Positions 32,749 through 40,842 of a stretch of DNA of 64,000 nucleotides are shown in pieces (positions within the stretch are counted from its first letter, which is position 1; every line of letters begins with the position of its first letter). The notes below the pieces were generated by a model. It saw only the letters and a list, made by a program, of their open reading frames with translations. It searched no databases and was not told the origin of the DNA. The DNA is from Prevotella sp. (lineage in GTDB: Bacteria; Bacteroidota; Bacteroidia; Bacteroidales; Bacteroidaceae). Location of the stretch: contig JAFQQY010000009.1 of assembly GCA_017410365.1 (NCBI GenBank), positions 62,001 through 126,000 of the forward strand, in the 5' to 3' direction. A program made the translations under genes and the position numbers.

Positions 32749-34757
32749 CGTCCTAAACCAACTTTAATTTTCCAAACTAGACCGATACCTAAACAACCAC
32801 CAACTATAGCCCAACAGATATCCCCAAAATTTGATCCAATTATTAAACCTATAAATCCTGATACAATACCCCAAAGCACCCATTTCAAATCATCATTTTC
32901 TAAAGAAAAATCAATATATGTTTCCACGCCAAGACTATTACATGTATTTTCAAGTATTTTTCTGTTTTTCTTATAATGATTTGCAAAATCTTTTGAAAGT
33001 TTCATTGTGTCTATTATAACAATTGCATTCCAGCATTTTTGCATAAAAGAAACCAATTCTCTATCTGACCCATAATGGATATGCAATCTACTAATACTAT
33101 TCTTTTGTTCATAATTTACAATATTGATAATTCCAGACAAGGCAATTGAAGCAATTCGTGTTGATTGTTTAATATAAAATGTGTTTTTACCTGATGTATT
33201 TTTTTTTATATCTTTTAAAGGTTCCTGAGCTTCAGTTAATAATTCCAAAACGGCATCAATTATTTTTGATGAAGATTTTAAGGTAGAATCAAATGGAAAT
33301 GTTTCGTAATAATTAAAATCGGATTTATAATTTCTACTAATTCGTTCTTCATATTTTTTGATTACAGTATCAAGATGCAGCAAATATAAATCAGTACCTT
33401 TAGGAGGAAGCAAATTGTCACATAGTTCTTTAAGAATATTTCGATTAGGTATATATCTTGTTTCCTTTGTTTTTGTATCCATGTCAAAAGTATCTAAAAT
33501 AAGAATAGCATCCCAAGCTTTTCTTAGACACTTGACTAAATCATCTGGTGATTTTTGTTTTTGAATTTCATTAATCTCTTCTATTACATTATGTAATGCG
33601 CTATTAGCTACGAGTGTTGACAAATCCAGATAAACCTTATTATTCACACCTAATTTGTTTTTCACTGTGGCTAAATGTAATTTTGTATTATTAAGCAGTG
33701 CAATAGCAAAAGATATTTTATTTGGACGTTTTACATATATCTCTAATTGTTTTTTTATAGCTCTGTCTTCGTGAAGAATTTCTTTTGGAGGCAAGTCGGC
33801 AATTATTTTCTGTAAGATTCTCACATTCTCCTCACAACGCTGTTTAGCTAATGAACCTACAACAATTGATTGCGCATGTTTCTGCATCTTCATTGCTGTA
33901 TAAGGGGCTTCATCTTCTTCTGAGTTATTGTAATAGTCTATGCCACACTGCAATATTTCAAGTCCCAGTTTGTCTGCTATCATCTGATACTGTGAATCAG
34001 TTTCAGGAAGAATCTCTCTTAACAGCTTTAAATCCTCTTTTGTGTTTGCCACCAGTTTCCTCGCAGCCTCTATACGCGCCTTGTGGTCTTTATGGTCAAC
34101 TTTCTTTGTTTTGTCAACTTCGGTTGATATTTTACTTATGAGCGGGCCGACTGTCTGACTACTTATGTATGCTTTGGTAGAATCGCTAAGGTCATATTGC
34201 AGGAGTTTTGCCATTCCAAGATTCTCACCTAACAAATCTATGAACTGATGCAGCAATTCCGTGCCACTCATTTGGAGAGTACTATTTGCATCTACCTTAT
34301 TTATATATGCATCTCCAAATTTATCATAAAGTCTTTCTGCTGTTTTCAATGCCAGCAATGGTTTCTTACCAATAAGATAGCATACTATTTTATTTTGCAA
34401 AGAGGAAATTGATTCCTGCTTTGCCCACATCTCTTCTGCCTGTGAAATGTTCCCTGCTACAAGATGATTAAAAGCTATATCATCAATTGGTGTTATCTTC
34501 AAGAACCAAAATTGCACATACTTGATTTGCTCTTTCGCAATGGCAAGGTGTGCCTCCGCCTCATTCATAACATCAAGAGTTCTGTTAGGAACAGGCATCA
34601 ATCCTTTCAAATCCAAAGGATATTCTACAGTCTTGTTGACTTTCAGAAAAGCTGTTGCTTTTGCCTTATTGGACACAACATCTTTCTTTGGAGAATTAGC
34701 ATATACTCCTAATATTCTGAAAGGATTATCTAATATAATTTTAGGTATATTGTCCAC
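32745..34757 (-). CDS. Large helical protein with J-like N-terminus and C-terminal membrane segments
   Basis: A 670-residue protein, first gene of the operon. Residues 10-75 (NPFRILGVYANSPKKDV then a helix) resemble the start of a J-domain, the Hsp70 cochaperone module. The HPD tripeptide that activates Hsp70 is absent. The bulk is helical and charged, with TPR-like stretches. The last 50 residues hold two hydrophobic, glycine-rich segments (WGIVSGFIGLIIGSNFG and CWAIVGGCLGIGLVW), so it is tail-anchored in the membrane. I propose a scaffold that recruits the Hsp70 to the membrane. The homology is by pattern only. Confidence 0.65.
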   Translation of the reverse strand: MDNIPKIILDNPFRILGVYANSPKKDVVSNKAKATAFLKVNKTVEYPLDLKGLMPVPNRTLDVMNEAEAHLAIAKEQIKYVQFWFLKITPIDDIAFNHLVAGNISQAEEMWAKQESISSLQNKIVCYLIGKKPLLALKTAERLYDKFGDAYINKVDANSTLQMSGTELLHQFIDLLGENLGMAKLLQYDLSDSTKAYISSQTVGPLISKISTEVDKTKKVDHKDHKARIEAARKLVANTKEDLKLLREILPETDSQYQMIADKLGLEILQCGIDYYNNSEEDEAPYTAMKMQKHAQSIVVGSLAKQRCEENVRILQKIIADLPPKEILHEDRAIKKQLEIYVKRPNKISFAIALLNNTKLHLATVKNKLGVNNKVYLDLSTLVANSALHNVIEEINEIQKQKSPDDLVKCLRKAWDAILILDTFDMDTKTKETRYIPNRNILKELCDNLLPPKGTDLYLLHLDTVIKKYEERISRNYKSDFNYYETFPFDSTLKSSSKIIDAVLELLTEAQEPLKDIKKNTSGKNTFYIKQSTRIASIALSGIINIVNYEQKNSISRLHIHYGSDRELVSFMQKCWNAIVIIDTMKLSKDFANHYKKNRKILENTCNSLGVETYIDFSLENDDLKWVLWGIVSGFIGLIIGSNFGDICWAIVGGCLGIGLVWKIKVGLGR

Positions 34758-34831
34758 TTTTCCTTCATATTATACCATTTCCAAGCAGACTCCCAACACA
34801 TGGAAAAATTTATTAGGTTAGCACTATATAC

Positions 34832-35165
34832 AAAAAAGCGTGGGAATCTCTCTGTCGCTCATCCCACGCATCGAGGCTCTGGCATCGCCCTACTTGTCAG
34901 AACGAGCAACGCCGAAGCCCACGCCGATATGTATAAATCTACAAGGATTACACAATAGTCACAAAAAGACTATCGGCAATCATGATGTTGAATACAACAT
35001 ATCACATGAGCGTCATTGTTGCTTTGTTTCTTGACAAGTAGTTAGGAACTGCCAGATTCCGATGCGTCAAGCACAAAGCGTCAAATAACGCTTTTCCCAT
35101 ATATAGGTCCTCATCCCTCTATCCACCCAAAGGCAGGCTTCGGTTATGAGAACATTGCAAAATTA
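34832..35165 (-). ncRNA. Candidate structured RNA of about 320 nt
   Basis: On the minus strand a TAATTTTG -7 element (35158-35165) would start transcription near 35150. A strong GCGTGGGA/TCCCACGC hairpin (34838-34869) followed by a T run ends it near 34832. The interior folds into several hairpins, including AAGCGT/ACGCTT (about 35084-35101) and a TGTTGTATTCAACA stem near 34990. It contains no ORF of note. I could not match it to RNase P, tmRNA, SRP or 6S. It precedes the chaperone-like operon by about 75 bp on the same strand, so it could be a leader or an independent RNA. Confidence 0.5.
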
Positions 35166-35612
35166 CATTATTTTTGTGAAAACACCATAATAAATACAAC
35201 TTTTTTCGAAATAAAAATATCTACAAAGAGGACGATGGAATAAGAGCACTATAAATAATAAATATTCCTAAAACATTGACATGATTATAAAGCAGGAAAG
35301 ACTTAACAAGAAGAAACACCTCAGGAATTTGGAAGAGGCAAGATATGAATAAGAACTGATAATAGGCTTCTTTAACAACAGGAGGAAACGCAGAAGCAAC
35401 AAGAACAATATTATAATGAGAAATTCAGGAAACACCTCTGTTCATTGCGCTCAATGGAAGCTTTGCACCTGTAAACTTTTTCAGAAAAAACAATCAACAT
35501 GCTGTAAAGCATTTTAGCAACACCATAAACTAAGTATGAAGTAACTTAGTAAAACACAAATTAAGCGTGAAAGAAAAATCAGTCATAACCAATAGCCATA
35601 AATAGCAGCCAC
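35166..35612. other. AT-rich region without recognisable genes
   Basis: About 450 bp with no convincing ORF on either strand. It is rich in A runs and short stop-interrupted frames, as in decayed sequence. It lies between the candidate RNA and the GTATA array. Confidence 0.4.
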
Positions 35613-35693
35613 ATCAAATTTGGTATATAGCGTATATACCATCGGTATACACGGCGTATACCAAAAGTATACAGGCAGTATACCAAATTTGAT
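35613..35693. repeat. GTATA array about 11 bp apart, within a 15-bp inverted repeat
   Basis: ATCAAATTTGGTATA (35613-35627) and its exact reverse complement (35679-35693) bound the array. Inside, GTATA starts at 35623, 35632, 35645, 35656, 35667 and 35678. The spacing is 9, 13, 11, 11, 11 bp, roughly one turn of the helix. Such regular spacing puts motifs on one face of the DNA, as for cooperative protein binding. Confidence 0.75.
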
Positions 35694-35777
35694 TGACTAG
35701 TTTCTATAGTGCTTTGAGACCTTCTCCTTACCATTATGGGAAGTAGCGAGGCGATGTTGAGCCACCGAACCAGCTTC

Positions 35778-36095
35778 CTAAATCACAACTGCAGTTCCGC
35801 TAGTCGTCACCATAATCATTGAGTTGCCCTGTCCGATAGTGGCATAGTCGATGTCGATACCAACAATGGCGTTAGCACCCAAAGCCTTGGCTCTATCTGC
35901 CATTTCGCGCATAGAGGTGTCTTTTGCTTCACGTAATACTGACTCATAACTGCCAGAACGACCGCCTATAACATCGCGGATGCCAGCAAGGAAATCCTTG
36001 AACATATTGGCACCGATAATTGTCTCACCAGTCACCACGCCCTTATACTCTCTAACAGGCCTGCCTTCAATAGAATTTGTTGTTGTTAAAACCAT
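35778..36095 (-). CDS. YbjQ/UPF0145 family protein
   Basis: A 105-residue protein of the small YbjQ-type family, sometimes called heavy-metal-binding, whose role is unknown. Family signatures are present: [19 protein letters not shown] at the N-terminus, and the [16 protein letters not shown] core with [11 protein letters not shown]. Proteins of this family form pentameric rings. It lies 66 bp after the mnmA gene on the same strand, with a palindromic repeat between. The gene is intact. Confidence 0.9.
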   Translation of the reverse strand: MVLTTTNSIEGRPVREYKGVVTGETIIGANMFKDFLAGIRDVIGGRSGSYESVLREAKDTSMREMADRAKALGANAIVGIDIDYATIGQGNSMIMVTTSGTAVVI

Positions 36096-36123
36096 ATTTA
36101 TAATGCTTAATTCTTAATGCTTA

Positions 36124-36161
36124 ATTTTCCTCTCCCCTCCTTTGGAGTGGCCGGGGGAGGT
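36124..36161. repeat. GC-rich palindromic repeat between mnmA and the YbjQ gene
   Basis: CTCTCCCCTCC then GGAGTGGCCGGGGGAGG follow the mnmA stop directly, with no spacer. This is another copy of the family in the first 40 kb. Confidence 0.7.
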
Positions 36162-37232
36162 CTATACCGTTATCTCTCCACTGCCGTAGCAACGATGGTG
36201 GTCGTTGTCATATACAACGCAGAACTGACCGGGAGCAACGCCGTGAATCTTCTCAGCTGAATGAATGATGTATGCGCCGTCTGCTGTCTTCTCCACCGTA
36301 GCCTTGTGGTACTCCGGGGTATGGCGGATTTTAAACGTTATGTGTTCAGGAAGCTCCGGTTCTGTGAGGAAATGGAAATCGTGAACGGGGAAGTCCTGCT
36401 TGTATGCCGTCTGCGGGTCGTAGCCATGAGCCACATAAAGAATGTTGTTCTCCTGGTCTTTCTTAACAACAAACCACGGTCCGCCACCAAAGCCCATGCC
36501 CTTGCGCTGACCAATGGTGTGGAACCAGAGGCCCTTGTGCTTGCCGATAAACTTGCCTGTCGCCAGTTCTATAACATCACCTGGGTTCTCACCGAGATAG
36601 CGACGTATGTATTCGTTGTAGTTTATCTTGCCAAGAAAACAGATACCCTGCGAATCCTTTCGCTTTGCATTCACCAGATGTTCGCGCTCAGCTATCTGGC
36701 GCACCTCATCCTTCATATATCTGCCAATGGGGAATATCGCCTTTTGCAACTGCCAATCGTAAATCTGAGCAAGGAAATCGGTCTGGTCCTTCACCGGGTC
36801 AGGAGCAGTCACCAGCCATTTCTTGCCGTCGATAATCTCTGTACGGGCATAATGACCTGTGGCAATGAGGTCGTACTGATGCCCCATCTTCTCGTGAAAA
36901 GCACCAAACTTAATCAGTCGGTTGCACATCACGTCGGGGTTGGGCGTAAATCCGTTGCGCACCTTGTCCATGGTGTATTTCGTCACGCCGTCCCAGTATT
37001 CCTTGTGACAATCGACCACCTGCAACTTGCAACCATACTTGGCCGCCACGGCAGTAGCCATCTCAAGGTCTTCCTCCGAAGTGCAATCCCACTCCTCCGC
37101 TTCTTCCGGTCCTATCTTTATATAAAAGCAATCGGGATGAAGCCCCATGCGCGCCATCTCGTAAACCACAACCGAACTGTCAACACCACCAGAGAGCAGT
37201 ACGGCAATCTTCTTATCTTCCAAGTTCTGCAT
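36162..37232 (-). CDS. mnmA: tRNA-specific 2-thiouridylase
   Basis: A 356-residue enzyme that thiolates U34 of tRNAs for Lys, Glu and Gln, using sulfur delivered as persulfide. The ATP pyrophosphatase loop LSGGVDSSV (13-21), the nucleophile region PNPDVMCN (about 101-108), and GICFLGK with the second Cys are all present. The C-terminal barrel ends in SGEITV. It is of normal length. A TAACTTTG -7 element sits at 37255-37262 on the minus strand, giving a short leader. The stop codon is followed immediately by a palindromic repeat. Confidence 0.95.
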   Translation of the reverse strand: MQNLEDKKIAVLLSGGVDSSVVVYEMARMGLHPDCFYIKIGPEEAEEWDCTSEEDLEMATAVAAKYGCKLQVVDCHKEYWDGVTKYTMDKVRNGFTPNPDVMCNRLIKFGAFHEKMGHQYDLIATGHYARTEIIDGKKWLVTAPDPVKDQTDFLAQIYDWQLQKAIFPIGRYMKDEVRQIAEREHLVNAKRKDSQGICFLGKINYNEYIRRYLGENPGDVIELATGKFIGKHKGLWFHTIGQRKGMGFGGGPWFVVKKDQENNILYVAHGYDPQTAYKQDFPVHDFHFLTEPELPEHITFKIRHTPEYHKATVEKTADGAYIIHSAEKIHGVAPGQFCVVYDNDHHRCYGSGEITV

Positions 37233-37349
37233 TATATATAAATAATGTATAATGCAAAGTTACGCCAATTTGACGATAGAGACCGACTAAGCAGATATAA
37301 TAAATGTTAAATATAGGCAACAATCCATTGCCAAACGAACAAATAAGCA

Positions 37350-37357
37350 TATCTTTG
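37350..37357 (+). promoter_or_regulatory. -7 promoter element for the SPFH gene
   Basis: TATCTTTG, 38 bp before the ATG at 37396. It is divergent from the mnmA promoter. Confidence 0.55.
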
Positions 37358-37395
37358 TGCTATCAAAATAGTATCACTTTAAAAAACAAATAAAT

Positions 37396-38367
37396 ATGAA
37401 CAAAGGAGAATTTACATTTAGCGGAACGACACTCAACGGCTTCCTTATGCTGTTTGTCAACTTGTTTTTAACCTTCGGCAGTATTGCCGGCATTGTATAT
37501 GGTATCATTTTGGATAACGCCACTGGCGGAGTTATGATTGGCCTTAGCATTGCGGTGATGATTACTACATTATTCTTGTGGGGCGGTTTCATGATGCTCG
37601 AACCAGGCGAGGCTCGCGTAATGGTGTTCTTCGGAAAGTATTGCGGTACATTCACACAGACAGGCTACTTCTGGGTAAACCCATTCATCACAGCCAAGAA
37701 AATATCGCTGCGTGCACGCAACCTCGATGTCGAACCTATAAAGGTGAATGACAAGACCGGCAATCCGATAATGATTGGTTCGATGCTGGTTTGGAAACTA
37801 AAGGATACATACAAGGCAATGTTCGAAATTGACTCACAGACAATTGCACAGTCGGGAGCAGCCAAGGCAAACGAGGTGACGGTAGGAACATCAGTTGCCA
37901 GCGTTATGAGCGCATTCGAGCATTTCGTAAAGATACAGAGCGACGCTGCCCTTCGTCAGGTGGCAGGACAGTTTGCATACGACGATACCGACTCCAACCA
38001 CGAGGAAGTGACACTGCGTGGCGGTGGCACCGAGATAAACGAACTGCTTGAGCGCACACTCGACGAGCGTCTGGCAATGGCAGGCATCGAGATTGTAGAG
38101 GCACGCATAAACTATCTGGCTTACGCCCCTGAGATTGCAGCCGTAATGCTCCGCCGCCAGCAGGCATCTGCCATCATCACAGCTCGCGAGAAGATTGTTG
38201 AGGGTGCTGTGTCAATGGTCAAGATGGCTCTCGACAAGTTGTCAGCAGAGGGTGTAGTTGAGCTCGACGACGACAAGAAGGCTGCCATGGTAAGCAATCT
38301 GCTCGTGGTTCTTTGTGGCGACGATACCGCACAGCCGGTTGTGAATACAGGGACTTTGAATCATTAA
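37396..38367 (+). CDS. SPFH domain (band 7) membrane protein
   Basis: A 323-residue protein of the stomatin/prohibitin/flotillin type. Two hydrophobic segments near the N-terminus (about 12-35 and 43-68) anchor it. The SPFH domain follows (EPGEARVMVFFGKYCGTFTQTG onward, first motif near 70), then a helical tail. The family organises membrane microdomains and sometimes works with a protease. The next gene, a small RHH-type protein, is paired with it elsewhere in this order. An octamer array separates the two. Confidence 0.88.
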   Translation: MNKGEFTFSGTTLNGFLMLFVNLFLTFGSIAGIVYGIILDNATGGVMIGLSIAVMITTLFLWGGFMMLEPGEARVMVFFGKYCGTFTQTGYFWVNPFITAKKISLRARNLDVEPIKVNDKTGNPIMIGSMLVWKLKDTYKAMFEIDSQTIAQSGAAKANEVTVGTSVASVMSAFEHFVKIQSDAALRQVAGQFAYDDTDSNHEEVTLRGGGTEINELLERTLDERLAMAGIEIVEARINYLAYAPEIAAVMLRRQQASAIITAREKIVEGAVSMVKMALDKLSAEGVVELDDDKKAAMVSNLLVVLCGDDTAQPVVNTGTLNH

Positions 38368-38475
38368 GTGAGGTTTTGAGGTTATGAGGTTGTAAGGTTA
38401 TGAGGTCGGGAGGTCCTTAAACCTAAAAGCGAAGCAACCTTAAAACCTTAAAACCTGAAAGCAAAGCGACCTAAA
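38367..38475. repeat. Inverted octamer arrays between the SPFH and RHH genes
   Basis: GAGGTTTT/GAGGTTAT units (38369-38416) are followed by AACCTTAA/AACCTGAA units (38418-38475) in the opposite sense, with AAGCGAAGC and AAGCAAAGC between. The two arms could pair in the transcript. Confidence 0.8.
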
Positions 38476-38478
38476 AAT

Positions 38479-38676
38479 ATGGCAAAAGAGAAGTCAAAGA
38501 CCAAGAGTTTCATTCTTCGCATCGATGGCGATACGATGGATGCAATAGAAGCGTGGGCAGCCGATGAGTTCCGCTCTACCAACGGACAGTTGCAGTGGAT
38601 TATCACGGAAGCTCTGCGCAAGGCCAAGCGTTTGCCAAAGAAAAAGAGAGAGGAACCTGAACAGATTGAGGAATAA
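38479..38676 (+). CDS. Ribbon-helix-helix (Arc-like) small protein
   Basis: A 65-residue protein with the Arc-type beta strand (KTKSFILRIDGDT) and two helices (MDAIEAWAADEFRSTNGQLQWIITEALRKA, residues 20-49), then a basic and acidic tail. Arc-like proteins dimerise to bind DNA with the beta strand. Here it is paired with the SPFH gene, and in other Bacteroidales the two are adjacent. It could regulate the pair or, as a truncated RHH, serve as an adaptor. Confidence 0.75.
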   Translation: MAKEKSKTKSFILRIDGDTMDAIEAWAADEFRSTNGQLQWIITEALRKAKRLPKKKREEPEQIEE

Positions 38677-38721
38677 CCTGTCTAGAATACATTATCGATA
38701 ATAAATAAATTGAATGCAAAT

Positions 38722-39138
38722 ATGAAATTGACCAAAGGCAACCGCCCAGCAGTAAAAGTGAGCCGCACGCTTGAAGGCACGATATTCGAGATAGCAGTAG
38801 CGGCAATACTTATCATCTCGTGGGTATATCTAATCGTCAATATTGACAAATTGGCATCCTCTTTTCCGTTCTCTCAATGCGTAGTAACATCTGCTGTTGC
38901 TCTCTGCATGATGGCGGCTGCCTATTTTCCAAACAGCATCAACATGCCTGTGAGAATAGAAACGCCACGCCAATATTCTCTTGCCATCCGCATGATACGT
39001 ATTGTTGGAGTTATTTTGAGTCTTATGCCTGCCGCAATGGTTATATCAGACGACATGGTTCTGCATATTGTCCTCATATCCTCCATGTTTATCGTCATCA
39101 TCATCTTCGGTGTGTTGATATACAGGGCGAAAGGATAA
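38722..39138 (+). CDS. Integral membrane protein of unknown function
   Basis: A 138-residue protein with four hydrophobic segments (about 23-42, 52-72, 92-112, 116-134). I prefer the ATG at 38722; a TTG four codons upstream is also possible. The N-terminus is basic. No enzyme motif or family is recognised. It follows the RHH gene by 45 bp in the same direction and shares its terminator with rsgA. Confidence 0.65.
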   Translation: MKLTKGNRPAVKVSRTLEGTIFEIAVAAILIISWVYLIVNIDKLASSFPFSQCVVTSAVALCMMAAAYFPNSINMPVRIETPRQYSLAIRMIRIVGVILSLMPAAMVISDDMVLHIVLISSMFIVIIIFGVLIYRAKG

Positions 39139-39151
39139 TTTGATAAAAAGA

Positions 39152-39177
39152 AAAAGGCTTCTGATTAGAAGCCTTTT
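39152..39177. terminator. Bidirectional terminator between the membrane gene and rsgA
   Basis: AAAAGGCTTCT paired with AGAAGCCTTTT around GATT forms an 11-bp stem with A and T runs on both sides. It overlaps the rsgA stop codon. Confidence 0.8.
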
Positions 39178-40097
39178 CTGTATTTTCCCTCCTCCTTATC
39201 TTCAAGCATACTCAGATAAGACTGGTAGCGGCTTTCGGATATATAGTGGTCTTCAAGAGCTTTCAGAACAGCACACCCCGGTTCTTTTGTATGCGTACAG
39301 TTATTGAAACGGCAGTCCTTGGAGAAGTGGAATATCTCCTTGAAATAACTCGTAAGTTCTTCCGGTTCAATGTCGAATGTTCCGAAACCCTTTATTCCTG
39401 GAGTGTCTATCAGATACCCGCCCTCTGGCAGCAACAGCATTTCGCTGAAGGTAGTGGTGTGCATGCCCGTGTTGTGGGCGTCGCTAATCTCTGACGTGCG
39501 CAGATTGGCATCAGGTAGAATCTGGTTAATCAACGTTGACTTGCCCACTCCACTGTTTCCGCTCAGCACGGTTATCTTGCCAGCAAGCAAAGCCTTCAGG
39601 CCATCCACTCCATCGCCGTTGGCTGCCGATATAGCCATGCACTGATAACCAACGTTATCGTACATCGCCATCACCATCTCCTGATAGTGCAGTTCCTCAT
39701 CCGAAAGCAAGTCGGTCTTGTTGAAAACCAACACCACAGGAATGCGATAAGCCTCTGCCGATGCCAAGAAGCGGTCGATAAAGGTCAGCGACGTCTCCGG
39801 ATAGTTGATGGTAACAACTAGTACAGCCTGATCGACATTAGCGGCAATGATATGACTTTGCTTGGAGAGATTTGACGACTTGCGGATGATATAATTGCGC
39901 CTGTCTTCAATCTCCGTGATAAAAGCCGTACCCTCCTGATTGGTAATAATCTCAACCCAGTCGCCCACGGCAACAGGGTTGGTGCTACGTATTCCTTTCA
40001 GTCGGAAGTTACCCTTAATCTTGCTGTCTATCAGTTGGCCGTCGTCGGTCTTCACGGTGTACCAGCTACCCGTGTTCTTTACAACTAAACCGCGCAT
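39165..40097 (-). CDS. rsgA: Ribosome small-subunit-dependent GTPase A
   Basis: A 310-residue GTPase aiding 30S maturation. It has an N-terminal OB fold (about 1-70), then a circularly permuted GTPase domain in which VFNKTDL (G4) precedes [12 protein letters not shown] (G1) and DTPGIKG (G3). A C-terminal zinc knuckle follows, with [14 protein letters not shown]. Order and length are normal. It follows frr on the same strand with an octamer array between them. The start at 40097 places the OB fold properly. Confidence 0.96.
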   Translation of the reverse strand: MRGLVVKNTGSWYTVKTDDGQLIDSKIKGNFRLKGIRSTNPVAVGDWVEIITNQEGTAFITEIEDRRNYIIRKSSNLSKQSHIIAANVDQAVLVVTINYPETSLTFIDRFLASAEAYRIPVVLVFNKTDLLSDEELHYQEMVMAMYDNVGYQCMAISAANGDGVDGLKALLAGKITVLSGNSGVGKSTLINQILPDANLRTSEISDAHNTGMHTTTFSEMLLLPEGGYLIDTPGIKGFGTFDIEPEELTSYFKEIFHFSKDCRFNNCTHTKEPGCAVLKALEDHYISESRYQSYLSMLEDKEEGKYRKGF

Positions 40098-40104
40098 GTG
40101 TTAT

Positions 40105-40162
40105 TTAGTTAACAAGTTGACGAGTTGACGAGTTGACAAGTTGACGAGTTGATAAGTTATTT
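40105..40162. repeat. GTTGACGA octamer array between frr and rsgA
   Basis: Six tandem 8-bp units (AGTTAACA, AGTTGACG, AGTTGACA and so on) lie in the gap of about 100 bp between two co-directional genes. Confidence 0.8.
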
Positions 40163-40199
40163 GCAAACAAACTCTCATCTCTAATCTCTCATCCCAGTA

Positions 40200-40760
40200 T
40201 TATACTGTCATAATTTCCTTGTTCTTCTCGGCAAGCAGGTCGTCAACCTTCTTGATCATCTTGTCGTGAATCTTCTGGAGTTCGTTCTCAGCATCCTTCT
40301 GAGCGTCTTCAGCAAGACCATCCTTTGTTGCCTTCTTGAACTTATCCTTCATGTCGGCACGGATAGTACGAATCTGAACCTTAATCTGTTCCCCCATCTT
40401 GTTGCACTGCTTTGCCAATTCCTTACGGCGCTCTTCTGTTGGCTGCGGAATACCAAGGCGGATAATCTCACCGTTATTCTCCGGAGTGATACCCACATCA
40501 GAGTTGAGGATGGCCTTCTCGATGTCGCGTATCTGCTTCTTGTCCCATGGACGGATAGCGATTGAACGCGCATCAGGTGTTGACACGTTGGCTACTTGGT
40601 TCAATGGCACCATTGAACCGTATGACTCTACTCTGATACCGTCGAGAATGGCAACATTAGCACGTCCTGCACGAACACGTGACAACTGCTCTTCGAGATG
40701 CATTACACCCATCTCCATCTTCTCTTCAGCCGAAAGCAATGTTTCTTTTACGTCTATCAT
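40200..40760 (-). CDS. frr: Ribosome recycling factor
   Basis: A 186-residue protein that, with EF-G, releases the ribosome after termination. The tRNA-shaped fold has helices and the conserved VRAGRANVAILDGIRVESYG region (about 31-50) and SIAIRPWDKK near 70. Length matches the family. A TAAATTTG -7 element lies on the minus strand at 40790-40797. It appears to head a two-gene unit with rsgA. Confidence 0.96.
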   Translation of the reverse strand: MIDVKETLLSAEEKMEMGVMHLEEQLSRVRAGRANVAILDGIRVESYGSMVPLNQVANVSTPDARSIAIRPWDKKQIRDIEKAILNSDVGITPENNGEIIRLGIPQPTEERRKELAKQCNKMGEQIKVQIRTIRADMKDKFKKATKDGLAEDAQKDAENELQKIHDKMIKKVDDLLAEKNKEIMTV

Positions 40761-40842
40761 ATATTTTAATTTTTTTTGTTTCTCAGTTACAAATTTAGAT
40801 ATTAAAATTTAATTATACAAGAAAACGGGATAAAAATAGCGT

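Noticed and set aside
34832..35165. Assignment of the structured RNA to 6S, tmRNA, RNase P or SRP
   Set aside because: None of the conserved sequences of tmRNA, RNase P or SRP was found, and the length does not fit 6S.
36261..37241. Plus-strand open frame opposite mnmA
   Set aside because: Antisense shadow of a well-defined mnmA gene.
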